DNA of 64,000 nt from positions 348,430 through 412,429 of the forward strand of contig NZ_FMAR01000004.1 of the NCBI RefSeq assembly GCF_900094705.1, in the 5' to 3' direction. Of this stretch, positions 8,527-17,467 are shown piece after piece (the first letter of the stretch is position 1; each line of letters opens with the position of its first letter). The stretch comes from Chitinophaga costaii. Lineage in GTDB: Bacteria; Bacteroidota; Bacteroidia; Chitinophagales; Chitinophagaceae. Both the position numbers and the translations under genes were made by a program. The notes under the pieces were generated by a model that worked only from the letters and a program-made list of their open reading frames with translations, did not search any database and was not told where the DNA came from.

Positions 8527-9798
8527 TTATATTTCCCCTGTGAGCGCCTGCGTATATTCGCGCTCAAATTTCTCTCCGTAGATGGCCTGGTATTCTTCCT
8601 GGAAATGCTGGTACAGCTTCCGGGCAGATGCGTGTTGGTGAAGCTGCACCAGTGCGCGGCATTTGTATAGGACGGCTTCTTCGCTGAGAGCATCGAAATG
8701 CAGCAGGCAGTTGCAGATGTCGATTACAGTAGATGGTAGGGCAGCTGCTGCGTGGAGATGCAGGTAGGCGTCTAGTTGGGTAATGACCTGCTGGTTTATT
8801 TCCTGTTTATAGTTATCCAGCCAACTGTATTCCATGCCTTCCAGGAAGAGGCCCCGCTGCAGGAATCTGATGTGTGCCGAGTTGTTTTGATCCAGGGGCG
8901 GTAATTGTTGCCAGGCTTGGACGTCTATCTGTATGCTGTCTGCATCAAATAGCAATTGCCACCTTCCTTTTTCCTTGATCAGGCTGCAGTTGCCTATCTT
9001 TTCGAGAATGCCTCTTAGTTTAGCGATGTTTACCGATCTGTTATTCTTTGCTGCTGCGGGCGTCATATTGGGCCAAAGTATTTCCGACAGTCTTTCTGAA
9101 GTAATGCCTGCATGTCCGGTAATGTTGGGCAATAATAGGAGCAGGAAAAGTTCTTTTACCAATGGGCTGAATAAACGGGTAATGTCTTTTCCTGTATTAT
9201 CGAGTATGGTAAACGGGCCGAAGAGATGAATAGTAGCTGCCGGCGCGGGCGTATTGATCGCAATGTTATGCACCGCGATGGGGGCTGGCGTAACAGCTTG
9301 TGTTATCAATGGTTCCTGCACCGTGGGGATAGGCGGTATGGTATCTGCTAGGGGGCTGGCTATGATCTTGCGCCTACGCAGCAGGTACAGGCCGGCCAGC
9401 AGCAGCAGCAGTATTGCGCCGGTGAAGCGCATGCTATTTGGTATAAGCCACCAGGGCCTATTTTGATGGTATTGTTGTAAGATGCTTACCGGCATGAGTA
9501 AGGGATACCTTTTTATCTTAATCACCCTGTTATCTGGCGTATAGTAGGTTACCGCTACCAGTTCGCCAGTTTGTGTGCAATAATAAAGCCCTGCATCATT
9601 ATTGGTGTTAATGAAAGGCAAGTTGATGGGGGCGTTTAGCCGCTGACAGGCCGGGTGTTTCCCGCTTATCTCCAGCGCGGATCGATTTTCGGGAACCCTA
9701 TTTTTGTCAGAAAATTTTACGCCGTATCCTTCCTGGGCACAGGCAATGACCGGTAGTAGATAATAGAAAATATGGCGGATATAGCTGAAATACTTCAC
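8527..9798 (-). CDS. Membrane-anchored BTAD/SARP-like transcriptional regulator
   Basis: This 423-residue protein has an unusual layout. It has an N-terminal signal or anchor segment, a short periplasmic part of about 100 residues, and a membrane helix at about 121-141 (AILLLLLAGLYLL, then RRRK). A proline-rich linker follows. Next is a winged-helix region at about 190-290 (IHLFGPFTILD, then LSEILWPN and NIAKLRGILEKI), and a C-terminal TPR-like BTAD at about 300-415. OmpR-type winged helices joined to BTAD domains are known from SARP regulators, which are normally soluble. The gene is divergent from the SusC-SusD-EEP operon, so it may sense the nutrient or envelope state and control that operon (inference). 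Bacteroidota relatives often have a much longer periplasmic domain; this one is short. Confidence 0.72.
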   Translation of the reverse strand: MKYFSYIRHIFYYLLPVIACAQEGYGVKFSDKNRVPENRSALEISGKHPACQRLNAPINLPFINTNNDAGLYYCTQTGELVAVTYYTPDNRVIKIKRYPLLMPVSILQQYHQNRPWWLIPNSMRFTGAILLLLLAGLYLLRRRKIIASPLADTIPPIPTVQEPLITQAVTPAPIAVHNIAINTPAPAATIHLFGPFTILDNTGKDITRLFSPLVKELFLLLLLPNITGHAGITSERLSEILWPNMTPAAAKNNRSVNIAKLRGILEKIGNCSLIKEKGRWQLLFDADSIQIDVQAWQQLPPLDQNNSAHIRFLQRGLFLEGMEYSWLDNYKQEINQQVITQLDAYLHLHAAAALPSTVIDICNCLLHFDALSEEAVLYKCRALVQLHQHASARKLYQHFQEEYQAIYGEKFEREYTQALTGEI

Positions 9799-9843
9799 GA
9801 CTCAAAATAACCGCTTTCTACCTAAGGTTGGGTAGGTATCAAT

Positions 9844-9984
9844 GTTAACTTTACTTTAAGAAAAGCCCGCATCCTCCACCGGTTAATGGGGGTTAACGCC
9901 CTGTAAATGGCCACTAGTAAGGGTTTTGTTAGGCGTGTCCTGCGCCTTGTTAATCACCCGTTATCCCTTTCGTTAATACCCTGT
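9844..9984 (+). promoter_or_regulatory. Cluster of GTTAAY motifs upstream of susC
   Basis: Five GTTAAC/GTTAAT hexamers occur in the divergent gap, at 9844, 9882, 9892, 9949 and 9972. Two belong to a longer direct repeat GTTAAYRCCCTGT at 9892-9904 and 9972-9984, exactly 80 bp apart. This is a candidate binding region for the neighbouring BTAD regulator (inference). The short palindrome CTACC..GGTAG around 9819-9837 lies close to the regulator's start. Confidence 0.35.
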
Positions 9985-10044
9985 TCCTTATTTCGCACCA
10001 TCAAATTTTTGTTTTTCCAACTTCTCTTAAACAACAAAAGCACC

Positions 10045-13000
10045 ATGAAAAAATGGTTTTGTATGCTTTGCCTGGCTGGCGGTGTGGTAGGCGCGAATGC
10101 GCAGATCCACAAAGCCACTGGCAGGGTAGCCGATCAAAGCGGCCAGGGATTGCCCGGCGTTTCGGTAAAAGTATTAGGTACTAATCTTGGCACCAGCACA
10201 GATGCAAAGGGCAACTTTAGCATTAGTGCCGGTGCAGGGGCGCAACTGGTGTTCAGCTATGTTGGCTTTACAAATGACACCTTGCCTGCCAGTGAACAGG
10301 TAACGATGGATGTGAAAATGAAAATCCGGATTGCTTCCCTCAACGATCTGGTAGTAGTGGGTTACGGCACACAGAAAAAAGCGAACCTTACCGGGGCGGT
10401 AGCGCAGGTGAGTGGGGAAGTGTTGAGCAACCGTTCTATTCCTAATATTACCCAGGGACTACAGGGTGCTATTCCCAACCTGAACCTGGTGATGGGCGAT
10501 GGTAAGCCTATTCAATCTCCCTCGTACAACATACGCGGTAATACTTCCATTGGCCAGGGCGGTAGCGCGCTGGTGCTGATAGACGGTGTGCAGGGCGATC
10601 CCAGCCTGATAAACCCGAACGACGTGGCCAGTGTTACGGTATTGAAGGATGCTTCTTCCGCCGCCATTTACGGCGCACGTGCAGCCTTTGGCGTGGTACT
10701 CATCACCACGAAGAACCCTACGAAAGACAAAACTTCGGTGACTTATTCTTCTAATTATTCGCTTAAAAGCCCTACTTCTGTTCCTGACATTGTGAGCAAT
10801 GGGTATGAATATGCCACCCAATTTAATAATGCATGGTCTGCCTGGAACGACTATTCCCAATCGCCGCAAAACATAAATAAAACCCAGCCCATTTCGGCGG
10901 CCTACCTCGCGGAGTATAAAAACCGTAACGATAATCCCAACCTGCCCAAAACCGTGGTGGGTACCGATGGTAACTATGTTTATTATGGAAATACCGATTG
11001 GTATAAATTGTTGTATAAAAATCACAGTTTCTCTACAGACCAGAACCTGTCTGTATCTGGCAGCAGTGCCAAAGCGAGTTACTACATCACAGGCCGTTAT
11101 TATGGGCAGGAGGGACTGTTCCGTTACAACTCCGACAACTATAAGATGTACAACTTCCGTGCAAAAGGGAGTGTACAGGTATTGCCCTGGCTACAGGTGA
11201 ACAACAGCACCGACTTTGCGTCCCGATCTTACCACAACCCGCTGAACGTGGGTGAATCTGGCGGCATCTGGCGAAATATGGCCGATGAGGCGCATCCATC
11301 TGCCGTGCTTTTTAACCCGGATGGCTCGCTCACTTTTTCGGCTGCTTACACAGTAGGTGATTTTGTGTATGGTAAAAACGGTATAGACACTACCAACCAG
11401 CAAATCCGTAACACCACTGGTTTTGAGGCGAAATTTAACCATGATCATTTCCGTGTTAAGGGCGACTTCACCTTCCAGATTTTCAATAATGGCGAAACCC
11501 AGCGCCGTGTGCCGGTGCCTTACAGCACTGCGCCGGGCGTAACGGCCTATGTGGGCACGGCTTATAACGATTTGCAAAATCTCTCTGCCCGTACGCAGTA
11601 CACGGCCACCAATATTTATGGTGAGTATGAAAATCATTTTGGAGGGCATTACATTAAAGCCCTGGCCGGCTACAATTACGAGCAGTCTGTATTTTCCAGC
11701 TTTTCTGCTATGCGCAATGGGCTTGCATTTTCCGGAGCTGATAACCTGAACCTTGCATTGGGTCAAAACATAAACACGATAGGGGCTTACGACAAGTGGG
11801 CTATACTGGGTGGTTTTGGCCGCCTGAACTATGCTTATAAAGACCGCTACCTGGTGGAGTTTAACGGGCGTTATGATGGTTCTTCCAAGTTTCCAGCCAA
11901 CCAGCGTTATGCCTTTTTCCCTTCGGTATCTGCCGGTTGGCGGCTTTCGCAGGAGCCTTTCTGGCACCTGTCTCCGAAGATCATTTCCGACGTGAAGATC
12001 CGCGGTTCTTTCGGATCGTTAGGTAATGGTAATATTGCTTCTTATGCCTACCAGGAAGTATTTAATATAGCCCAATCCAGCCGGGTAATCGGTGGTGTAT
12101 TGCCGCAGAAAACGGCACAGCCAAATGTAGTACCCGATGGACTTACCTGGGAAACCGCCCGCACGGTGGATGCGGGGCTGGACCTGGCTTTGCTGTCGGA
12201 CCGCCTCACTTTCAGCGGTGATATTTACGAGCGCAAGACCACGAATATGTTTACGGTAGGTCCCACCTTGCCAGATGTATTTGGTACCAGCACGCCGAAG
12301 GGCAATTATGCTGATATGAAGACCTTGGGCTGGGAAGCCAATCTTACCTGGACAGATCATTTCCAGGTGGCAAATAAGCCTTTTCATTATAGCGCGGGCG
12401 TGTGGATGTCTGACTACCATGCTACTATTTTGCGTTACAACAATGCTACCGGTACCCTTTCTGATTATTATGCCGGCGAGCACCTGGGAGAGATTTGGGG
12501 TTTAGTGAACGACGGTTTCATGACGGCCAAAGATGCGGATTACGCCAACAGTGCGCAAACTCAGACCCAATATAAATCTTCCACCACCGGTCATTGGCTG
12601 GAGGGGGATCTGAAATTTAAGGATCTGAACGGCGATAATAAGATTAATAACGGGGCCAACACTAAAAGTAATCCTGGCGACCAGCGCATCATAGGCAACA
12701 GTACGCCGCGTTACACCTATGGTATTAAACTGGATGCTTCATGGAACAATTTCTCCATCGGTGCATTCTTTCAGGGAGTGGGTAAACAGGATTGGTTTCC
12801 AGGTGGAGAAGCAGATGCTTTCTGGGGGCAGTACAACCGTCCTTACAACTATGCGCTGAAATACCAGCAGGGCAAGATCTGGACAGCAGACAATCCGAAC
12901 GCTTACTTTCCGCGTTACCGTGGTTATGTGGCACAGGGTGGGGGCGAGCTGGCAATCGCACAGAACAAGTATTTGCAAAATGTACGTTACATCCGCCTTA

Positions 13001-13248
13001 AAAACCTGCAAGTGGGCTACAACCTGCCACTGTACATGGTTTCAAGGGTTCACCTGCAAAGCGCCCGTTTTTTCCTTTCCGGAGAAAACCTGTGGACGGC
13101 TTCTCCGCTGTATAAACTTACCCGTAACATAGACGTAGAGAATATTGGTAAATCTGACGTATTACTCACGGGTGGTAGTAACACCGGTAATGGTAATAAC
13201 TATCCGATCCTGAAGAGCTTTACGTTTGGCTTACAAGTTTCTTTATAA
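10045..13248 (+). CDS. SusC/RagA family TonB-dependent receptor
   Basis: This outer-membrane barrel of about 1067 residues imports a nutrient captured by its SusD lid, powered by TonB-ExbBD. It has a signal peptide ending ANAQ. A carboxypeptidase-regulatory-like domain with GLPGVSVKVLG and FSYVGF follows. The SusC TonB-box/plug region has DLVVVGYGTQKKANLTGAV, then a plug with IRGNTSIGQGG and LKDASSAAIYGARAAFGVVL. A long barrel ends in an aromatic-rich strand. It lacks the STN domain, consistent with having no sigma/FecR pair next to it. I take the ATG at 10045, which begins MKKWFCMLCLAGG; the longer frame from 9907 is not a signal sequence. It is followed 23 bases later by its susD partner. 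Confidence 0.95.
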   Translation: MKKWFCMLCLAGGVVGANAQIHKATGRVADQSGQGLPGVSVKVLGTNLGTSTDAKGNFSISAGAGAQLVFSYVGFTNDTLPASEQVTMDVKMKIRIASLNDLVVVGYGTQKKANLTGAVAQVSGEVLSNRSIPNITQGLQGAIPNLNLVMGDGKPIQSPSYNIRGNTSIGQGGSALVLIDGVQGDPSLINPNDVASVTVLKDASSAAIYGARAAFGVVLITTKNPTKDKTSVTYSSNYSLKSPTSVPDIVSNGYEYATQFNNAWSAWNDYSQSPQNINKTQPISAAYLAEYKNRNDNPNLPKTVVGTDGNYVYYGNTDWYKLLYKNHSFSTDQNLSVSGSSAKASYYITGRYYGQEGLFRYNSDNYKMYNFRAKGSVQVLPWLQVNNSTDFASRSYHNPLNVGESGGIWRNMADEAHPSAVLFNPDGSLTFSAAYTVGDFVYGKNGIDTTNQQIRNTTGFEAKFNHDHFRVKGDFTFQIFNNGETQRRVPVPYSTAPGVTAYVGTAYNDLQNLSARTQYTATNIYGEYENHFGGHYIKALAGYNYEQSVFSSFSAMRNGLAFSGADNLNLALGQNINTIGAYDKWAILGGFGRLNYAYKDRYLVEFNGRYDGSSKFPANQRYAFFPSVSAGWRLSQEPFWHLSPKIISDVKIRGSFGSLGNGNIASYAYQEVFNIAQSSRVIGGVLPQKTAQPNVVPDGLTWETARTVDAGLDLALLSDRLTFSGDIYERKTTNMFTVGPTLPDVFGTSTPKGNYADMKTLGWEANLTWTDHFQVANKPFHYSAGVWMSDYHATILRYNNATGTLSDYYAGEHLGEIWGLVNDGFMTAKDADYANSAQTQTQYKSSTTGHWLEGDLKFKDLNGDNKINNGANTKSNPGDQRIIGNSTPRYTYGIKLDASWNNFSIGAFFQGVGKQDWFPGGEADAFWGQYNRPYNYALKYQQGKIWTADNPNAYFPRYRGYVAQGGGELAIAQNKYLQNVRYIRLKNLQVGYNLPLYMVSRVHLQSARFFLSGENLWTASPLYKLTRNIDVENIGKSDVLLTGGSNTGNGNNYPILKSFTFGLQVSL

Positions 13249-13271
13249 CCTACTTTTCAAAATTTAGTGTA

Positions 13272-15056
13272 ATGCATATACCATATAAAAAACAATGGGC
13301 TGCCGTGATACTGGGCGCCGCCGTGCTGGCCGGCTGTACGAAAAGCCTGGATCAGACGCCACAGTCCAGTGCTTCCAGCGACGCGGTGTTTAGCAGTGAG
13401 GCAGGTCTGAAATTATACACCACCTCTTTTTACGATTTCCTGCCAGACATAAATACCCCTTATAAAACCGATTGTTCGTTGTCTGACTACGGTGCGGTAA
13501 CTGCTGTGCCGGACTTCATCCGTGCCAACGTGTACACGTCCCGCCTGGAAAATAGCTGGAGTTGGGGTAATTTGCGCAACGTCAATTATTTCATTGTTAA
13601 CAATAACAATTCCGCGGTGCCGCAGGCCATCCGCGATAATTACCAGGGGCTGGCCCGTTTCTTCCGTGCTTATTTTTATTTCGATAAAATAAAACGCTAT
13701 GGTGATGTACCCTGGATAGGCCACCCGCTGGCGGTGAACGACAGCGCCCTGTATGCCGGCCGCGATTCCCGGGTGCTGGTGATGGATTCCGTGATCGCAG
13801 ACCTGGACTATGCCGCCTCTCATATTACGGCTACCGACGACGCTACCCGCAGCACCATTACCCAGGCTGTTGTATATGGTTTTAAATCACGCGTGTGTCT
13901 TTTTGAAGGTACTTACCGCAAATACCGCCATGATTCGCTGCCCGGCTCTAATGAACTGCTGCAACAGGCTGCTGCTGCGGCCAAGGCTGTGATAGACGCT
14001 GGCCGTTATTCGCTTAACCAGGGCACTATGTCCTACCGCAACCTGTTTATCAGCGCATCACCGGTAGCAAATGAGGTAATGCTGGCCAACATTGCCAGCA
14101 GCACGTTGGGAAAAATGAATGATGCCAACTGGTATTTCACCAGCGCAACGTATGGTCCCCGGTTTAGCTTCACGCGCGATTTTATAAACACCTACCTGAA
14201 TATAGATGGCACTCCATTTACCAGCGTGCCGGGCCATGATACCATGACGCTGGCACATGAGACCCAGCAGCGCGACCTGCGCCTGGGCCAAACCATCCGC
14301 CTGGCAGGGTATACCCGTACTAACAGTGGTAAAGTAGTAGCTGGGCCGCCGGTATTTTCTTATACTTACACCGGTTACCAGCCTATTAAATGGTGCCTGG
14401 ATGATATGTACTATGATGCAGGCGCTAATAACACGAATAGTATTGAGCTCATGCGGTATGCAGAAATATTGCTGAACTATGCAGAAGCCAAGGCCGAGTT
14501 GGGCGAAATGGACGGTACTGTTTGGTCGCAGACCATTGGCGCCCTGCGTAGCCGCGCTGGTATTGCCAATGCCAATACCCTGCCCACGATAGTAGATCCT
14601 TATATGCATACCCGTTACTATCCCGACATCAATGATCCTGTGCTGTTGGAAATACGGCGGGAGCGCGCCATTGAGCTGGCCCTGGAAGGCTTTCGCTATT
14701 ATGACCTGGTGCGTTGGGCGCACGGCGACCTGCTACTGAACAAATGGAATGGCATGTATGTGCCGGCCCTGAATGTACCTATGGACCTGAACGCAGACGG
14801 TGTGCTGGATGTATGCTTTTACCAGGATACAGCGCCTACCAACCCGGTAGCCGGCGTTACTTACATTAACGTAGGCGCCATGGTGGGCGGCGTAACTAAC
14901 CCGCAACAACTGGCTGATGGCACCGCTGGAGAACTGCACTGGCAGGATGCCACACTGCGCCAGTTTGAAAACTTTATGTATTTATATCCCATCCCGTATG
15001 CTGCCATCCAGTTGAATAGTAACCTGCAACAAAATCCGGGTTGGGAAAATCGTTAA
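13272..15056 (+). CDS. SusD/RagB family nutrient-binding lipoprotein
   Basis: This 594-residue surface lipoprotein forms the lid over the preceding SusC barrel and binds the substrate. The lipobox is LAGC at about residues 19-22, followed by the usual LDQTPQSSAS. TPR-like helices hold AYFYFDKIKRYGDVPWI, the C-terminal hallmark LRYAEILLNYAEAK appears here as LMRYAEILLNYAEAK, and RRERAIELALEGFRYYDLVRW is the strongest family signature. It ends with YPIPYAAIQLNSNLQQNPGW. Substrate cannot be deduced from SusD. The next gene is a secreted EEP phosphohydrolase, which hints at a phosphorylated or phosphodiester ligand. Confidence 0.95.
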   Translation: MHIPYKKQWAAVILGAAVLAGCTKSLDQTPQSSASSDAVFSSEAGLKLYTTSFYDFLPDINTPYKTDCSLSDYGAVTAVPDFIRANVYTSRLENSWSWGNLRNVNYFIVNNNNSAVPQAIRDNYQGLARFFRAYFYFDKIKRYGDVPWIGHPLAVNDSALYAGRDSRVLVMDSVIADLDYAASHITATDDATRSTITQAVVYGFKSRVCLFEGTYRKYRHDSLPGSNELLQQAAAAAKAVIDAGRYSLNQGTMSYRNLFISASPVANEVMLANIASSTLGKMNDANWYFTSATYGPRFSFTRDFINTYLNIDGTPFTSVPGHDTMTLAHETQQRDLRLGQTIRLAGYTRTNSGKVVAGPPVFSYTYTGYQPIKWCLDDMYYDAGANNTNSIELMRYAEILLNYAEAKAELGEMDGTVWSQTIGALRSRAGIANANTLPTIVDPYMHTRYYPDINDPVLLEIRRERAIELALEGFRYYDLVRWAHGDLLLNKWNGMYVPALNVPMDLNADGVLDVCFYQDTAPTNPVAGVTYINVGAMVGGVTNPQQLADGTAGELHWQDATLRQFENFMYLYPIPYAAIQLNSNLQQNPGWENR

Positions 15057-15083
15057 TTTTATGTTCTACAATAAATGATTATT

Positions 15084-15956
15084 ATGAAAAAGAGTTTTTG
15101 GATAAGCCTGGTTTGTGTGATTTTCGGATGGCAAGCCGCAGGGGCGCAGCAATTTACAGTAGGTACCTACAACCTGCGTAACGATAATAAAGAAGATGTA
15201 AACAATGGCAATGGGTGGCAACAAAGATACCCGGTGATTGCCCACCTGTTGCGCTTTCACGGGTTTGATATCTTTGGTACCCAGGAAGGGTTGAAACACC
15301 AGTTAGATAACCTGAAAGACAGCCTGCAGGGTTTTGATTACATAGGTGTAGGCCGCGACGATGGGAAAGACGGGGGCGAACACTCCGCTATTTTCTACGA
15401 CACCCGTAAATTTAAAGTAACGCAAAAAGGCGATTTCTGGTTATCGGAAATCGAAGACCGTCCTAACAAAGGATGGGACGCCGTGCTGCCACGCATTTGC
15501 TCTTGGGGCTTGTTTAAAGAAATTAAAACCGGCTACACTTTCTACATGTTTAATCTGCACATGGACCACATTGGAGTAAAGGCCCGTGCGGAAAGCGCCA
15601 AGCTGATCTTGAAAAAGATCAAAGATATGACCCACGGCCGTCCTGTGATCCTGACCGGTGATTTCAATGTGGACCAGACCAGTGAATCGTACCAGTTGCT
15701 GGCCACCAGTGGGGTATTGTTTGATGCTTATGAAACAACCCTGTTTAGATATGCGTTGACAGGATCTTTCAATGGTTATAAGCCCAACCTGGTGACGAAT
15801 AGCCGTATTGATCACATCTTCCTGACGAAAGATTTTACCGTACAACGGTATGGTATCCTGGATGACACGTACCGCAGTAAGGAGGGCGATACCGGCACGG
15901 TGCGGATGCCTTCTGATCACTTCCCGGTATTGGCCGATGTGACCCATGGTAAGTGA
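15084..15956 (+). CDS. Secreted endonuclease/exonuclease/phosphatase (EEP) family protein
   Basis: This 290-residue protein starts with a signal peptide (MKKSFWISLV, cleavage near AAGAQQ). EEP-fold motifs are in order: GTYNLRN, GTQEGLKHQL with the metal-binding Glu, LTGDFNVD, DHIFLTKD and the catalytic PSDHFPVLADV. EEP enzymes cleave phosphoester bonds in DNA, RNA, inositol phosphates or sphingomyelin using a divalent metal. Export plus a SusCD pair in the same operon suggests release of phosphate or an organic moiety from a polymer or lipid headgroup (inference). The ATG at 15084 fits the signal peptide better than the one at 15075. A strong terminator closes the operon. Confidence 0.88.
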   Translation: MKKSFWISLVCVIFGWQAAGAQQFTVGTYNLRNDNKEDVNNGNGWQQRYPVIAHLLRFHGFDIFGTQEGLKHQLDNLKDSLQGFDYIGVGRDDGKDGGEHSAIFYDTRKFKVTQKGDFWLSEIEDRPNKGWDAVLPRICSWGLFKEIKTGYTFYMFNLHMDHIGVKARAESAKLILKKIKDMTHGRPVILTGDFNVDQTSESYQLLATSGVLFDAYETTLFRYALTGSFNGYKPNLVTNSRIDHIFLTKDFTVQRYGILDDTYRSKEGDTGTVRMPSDHFPVLADVTHGK

Positions 15957-15976
15957 ATTTCTAATGAATAAAATAG

Positions 15977-16009
15977 GCCCACTGTAATTTTTTGCAGTGG
16001 GCTTTTTTT
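15977..16009 (+). terminator. Rho-independent terminator of the susCD-EEP operon
   Basis: Perfect arms GCCCACTG (15977-15984) and CAGTGGGC (15995-16002) enclose a 10-base loop and are followed by seven T. It lies 21 bases after the EEP stop codon. Confidence 0.9.
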
Positions 16010-16317
16010 ATGGGGTTGGGACCTGTAAGGAAAGATCTGTAGACATTGTTGTTTTGTGGCTGTACCTGGCTCAAAGCAAGCCTAATATGAACAATACAAA
16101 AGCTGAAAATGAGATGGTTTGCCTGGAACCGTTCTTTTACTTTTAACAAAAAATAGTTCTATGAAAAAAATTGTCATGGCGCTGGCTCTGCTCTGCCACG
16201 GCCGGAGAGTGGCATAGAGCAACCTGATGCCAAAGGCTAAGTATACATTAGCAAGGAAAAATAACATCAGGGATTTTGTGCAGATCTGAGTACTGAAAAA
16301 GATGGAAGGTTGGAGTA
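16010..16317. other. Intergenic region with a GC-rich hairpin
   Basis: No gene is supported in these 300 bases. A hairpin with arms GCTCTGCCAC (16190-16199) and GTGGCATAGAGC (16209-16220, two-base bulge) lies about 100 bases beyond the minus-strand TauE/SafE stop. It lacks a T tract, so it may be an RNA-stabilising or factor-dependent end of the cbb3 operon. A 18-codon ORF at 16161-16217 starts like a signal peptide (MKKIVMALALL) but runs into this hairpin and stops. Confidence 0.45.
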
Positions 16318-17022
16318 TCAGTATCTTTTTTGCGGGGCGCAGGTAATAAAATGCCGCAGCAGGAAATGCGGTGTATCCGGGTACAGCCCGCGGGCAATCA
16401 GTAAAGTAGCCAGCAGCAAGCCTGCATAAGGGGCCAACCTGCGGAGGTATTGCCGCCAGGTGGCGCTTATCTTCCAACTGGCCAGGGATAATAATAACAG
16501 GGCAGGTAAAGTGCCTGCGCCATATGCTGTCATGAAGATCATTCCATTGGTTAACCCCCCAAGTACCAATGCGCCTGCAATGGCCATGTACACCATGCCG
16601 CAGGGGAGCAACCCGTTGAGTGCGCCGAGTACAAGCATGGAAACCGGCCGGGGATGGCGCAACAGCCGGAGGATGAGGGATTGTAAAAAACGTTGCCACG
16701 ATGGCAGCCCTTGTGTCCAGTGGAACCATTGCGGCAGTAAGGCCGACAAGGCAAACAATAATAAAAGAACACCTGCCACCACGGATAATAGTTGTTGCCA
16801 TCCGGCCAGGTAAAACTGGGTTCCCACCAGTCCGAAAGCGGCACCCAGTAAGGTATACATGGCTATGCGGCCGCTGTGGTACAATAGTAGCCCACTCATT
16901 TTACGGGCAGGGGGTAGTAATTGCAGCGGCAGGGCCATGACCAGCGGGCCGCACATACCCACACAGTGGGCGCTGCTCACAAAACCCAACACCAAAGCGC
17001 CTGCTATAATACCTACGTTCAT
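16318..17022 (-). CDS. Sulfite exporter TauE/SafE family membrane protein of the cbb3 cluster
   Basis: This 234-residue polytopic inner-membrane protein has about six helices. It begins with GFVSSAHCVGMCGPLVMAL, the conserved Cys-containing motif of TauE/SafE (DsbD-like) proteins, and has LNGLLPCGMVYMAIAGAL in the middle, so both halves hold a membrane cysteine. In many genomes such a protein ends the ccoGHIS group and is linked to copper delivery or cytochrome maturation. It follows ccoH by seven bases on the same strand and is the last gene of the cbb3 operon. Sulfite export itself is not implied. The role in oxidase assembly is inferred from position. Confidence 0.85.
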   Translation of the reverse strand: MNVGIIAGALVLGFVSSAHCVGMCGPLVMALPLQLLPPARKMSGLLLYHSGRIAMYTLLGAAFGLVGTQFYLAGWQQLLSVVAGVLLLLFALSALLPQWFHWTQGLPSWQRFLQSLILRLLRHPRPVSMLVLGALNGLLPCGMVYMAIAGALVLGGLTNGMIFMTAYGAGTLPALLLLSLASWKISATWRQYLRRLAPYAGLLLATLLIARGLYPDTPHFLLRHFITCAPQKRY

Positions 17023-17029
17023 TGTTGCA

Positions 17030-17452
17030 TTAATTGATTTTAAATTCCTGTTCTGTATAATAAAACTGGGTGTCGGTTTTCCATTGCAGCTTTACCCAGC
17101 AATGGCCTTTTTGCAATTGTGATTTGGCAATACGTTGTATACCATTAGCCGTTGCAATGGCAAAGTGCCGGTCGTGCTGTGCGTTGGTAGGGTAGTAAAA
17201 CCAGGCCTGCCCGCTGGGCAGGCTGTCAGGAAATTGCAGGGTAACCGCCTGGTTGTCTTGGGAGATGGTTACAGCAGTGCGTTTGGCCGCATTGCGGGCG
17301 CGGTCTATCTGTTGCTGAAAGTGAATTTCATCGTCGTAATATTTTTCAGACACCAACTCAAATTTAGTGTGGGTGGCCTTGTACACGAGGGTGCCTATCA
17401 GCAAGGCGAAACCGCAAAAAGCCATCGTTAATCCGTAACCCCAGTTCATCAT
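17030..17452 (-). CDS. ccoH: FixH/CcoH family cbb3 assembly protein
   Basis: This is a 140-residue protein with one N-terminal membrane helix (GLTMAFCGFALLIGTLVY) and a periplasmic FixH domain. It has the family's KYYDDEIHFQQQID motif shortly after the helix, and later strands such as VTLQFPD and HCWVKLQWKT. FixH/CcoH interacts with the cbb3 oxidase and its copper ATPase during assembly. Two adjacent ATG codons (17452 and 17449) are equally possible starts. It sits 15 bases after ccoG and 7 before the TauE/SafE gene. Confidence 0.88.
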   Translation of the reverse strand: MMNWGYGLTMAFCGFALLIGTLVYKATHTKFELVSEKYYDDEIHFQQQIDRARNAAKRTAVTISQDNQAVTLQFPDSLPSGQAWFYYPTNAQHDRHFAIATANGIQRIAKSQLQKGHCWVKLQWKTDTQFYYTEQEFKIN

Positions 17453-17467
17453 TGTGTGATTTAAATG

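Noticed and set aside
11191..11967. Minus-strand ORF (258 codons) inside the first susC gene
   Set aside because: It lies fully within a coding frame with strong SusC signatures and shows no family motif or signal peptide.
16161..16217. 18-codon ORF starting like a signal peptide (MKKIVMALALL)
   Set aside because: The frame stops after 18 codons in the middle of a GC hairpin, and no continuation in other frames was found. It could be a degraded gene start but cannot be supported.
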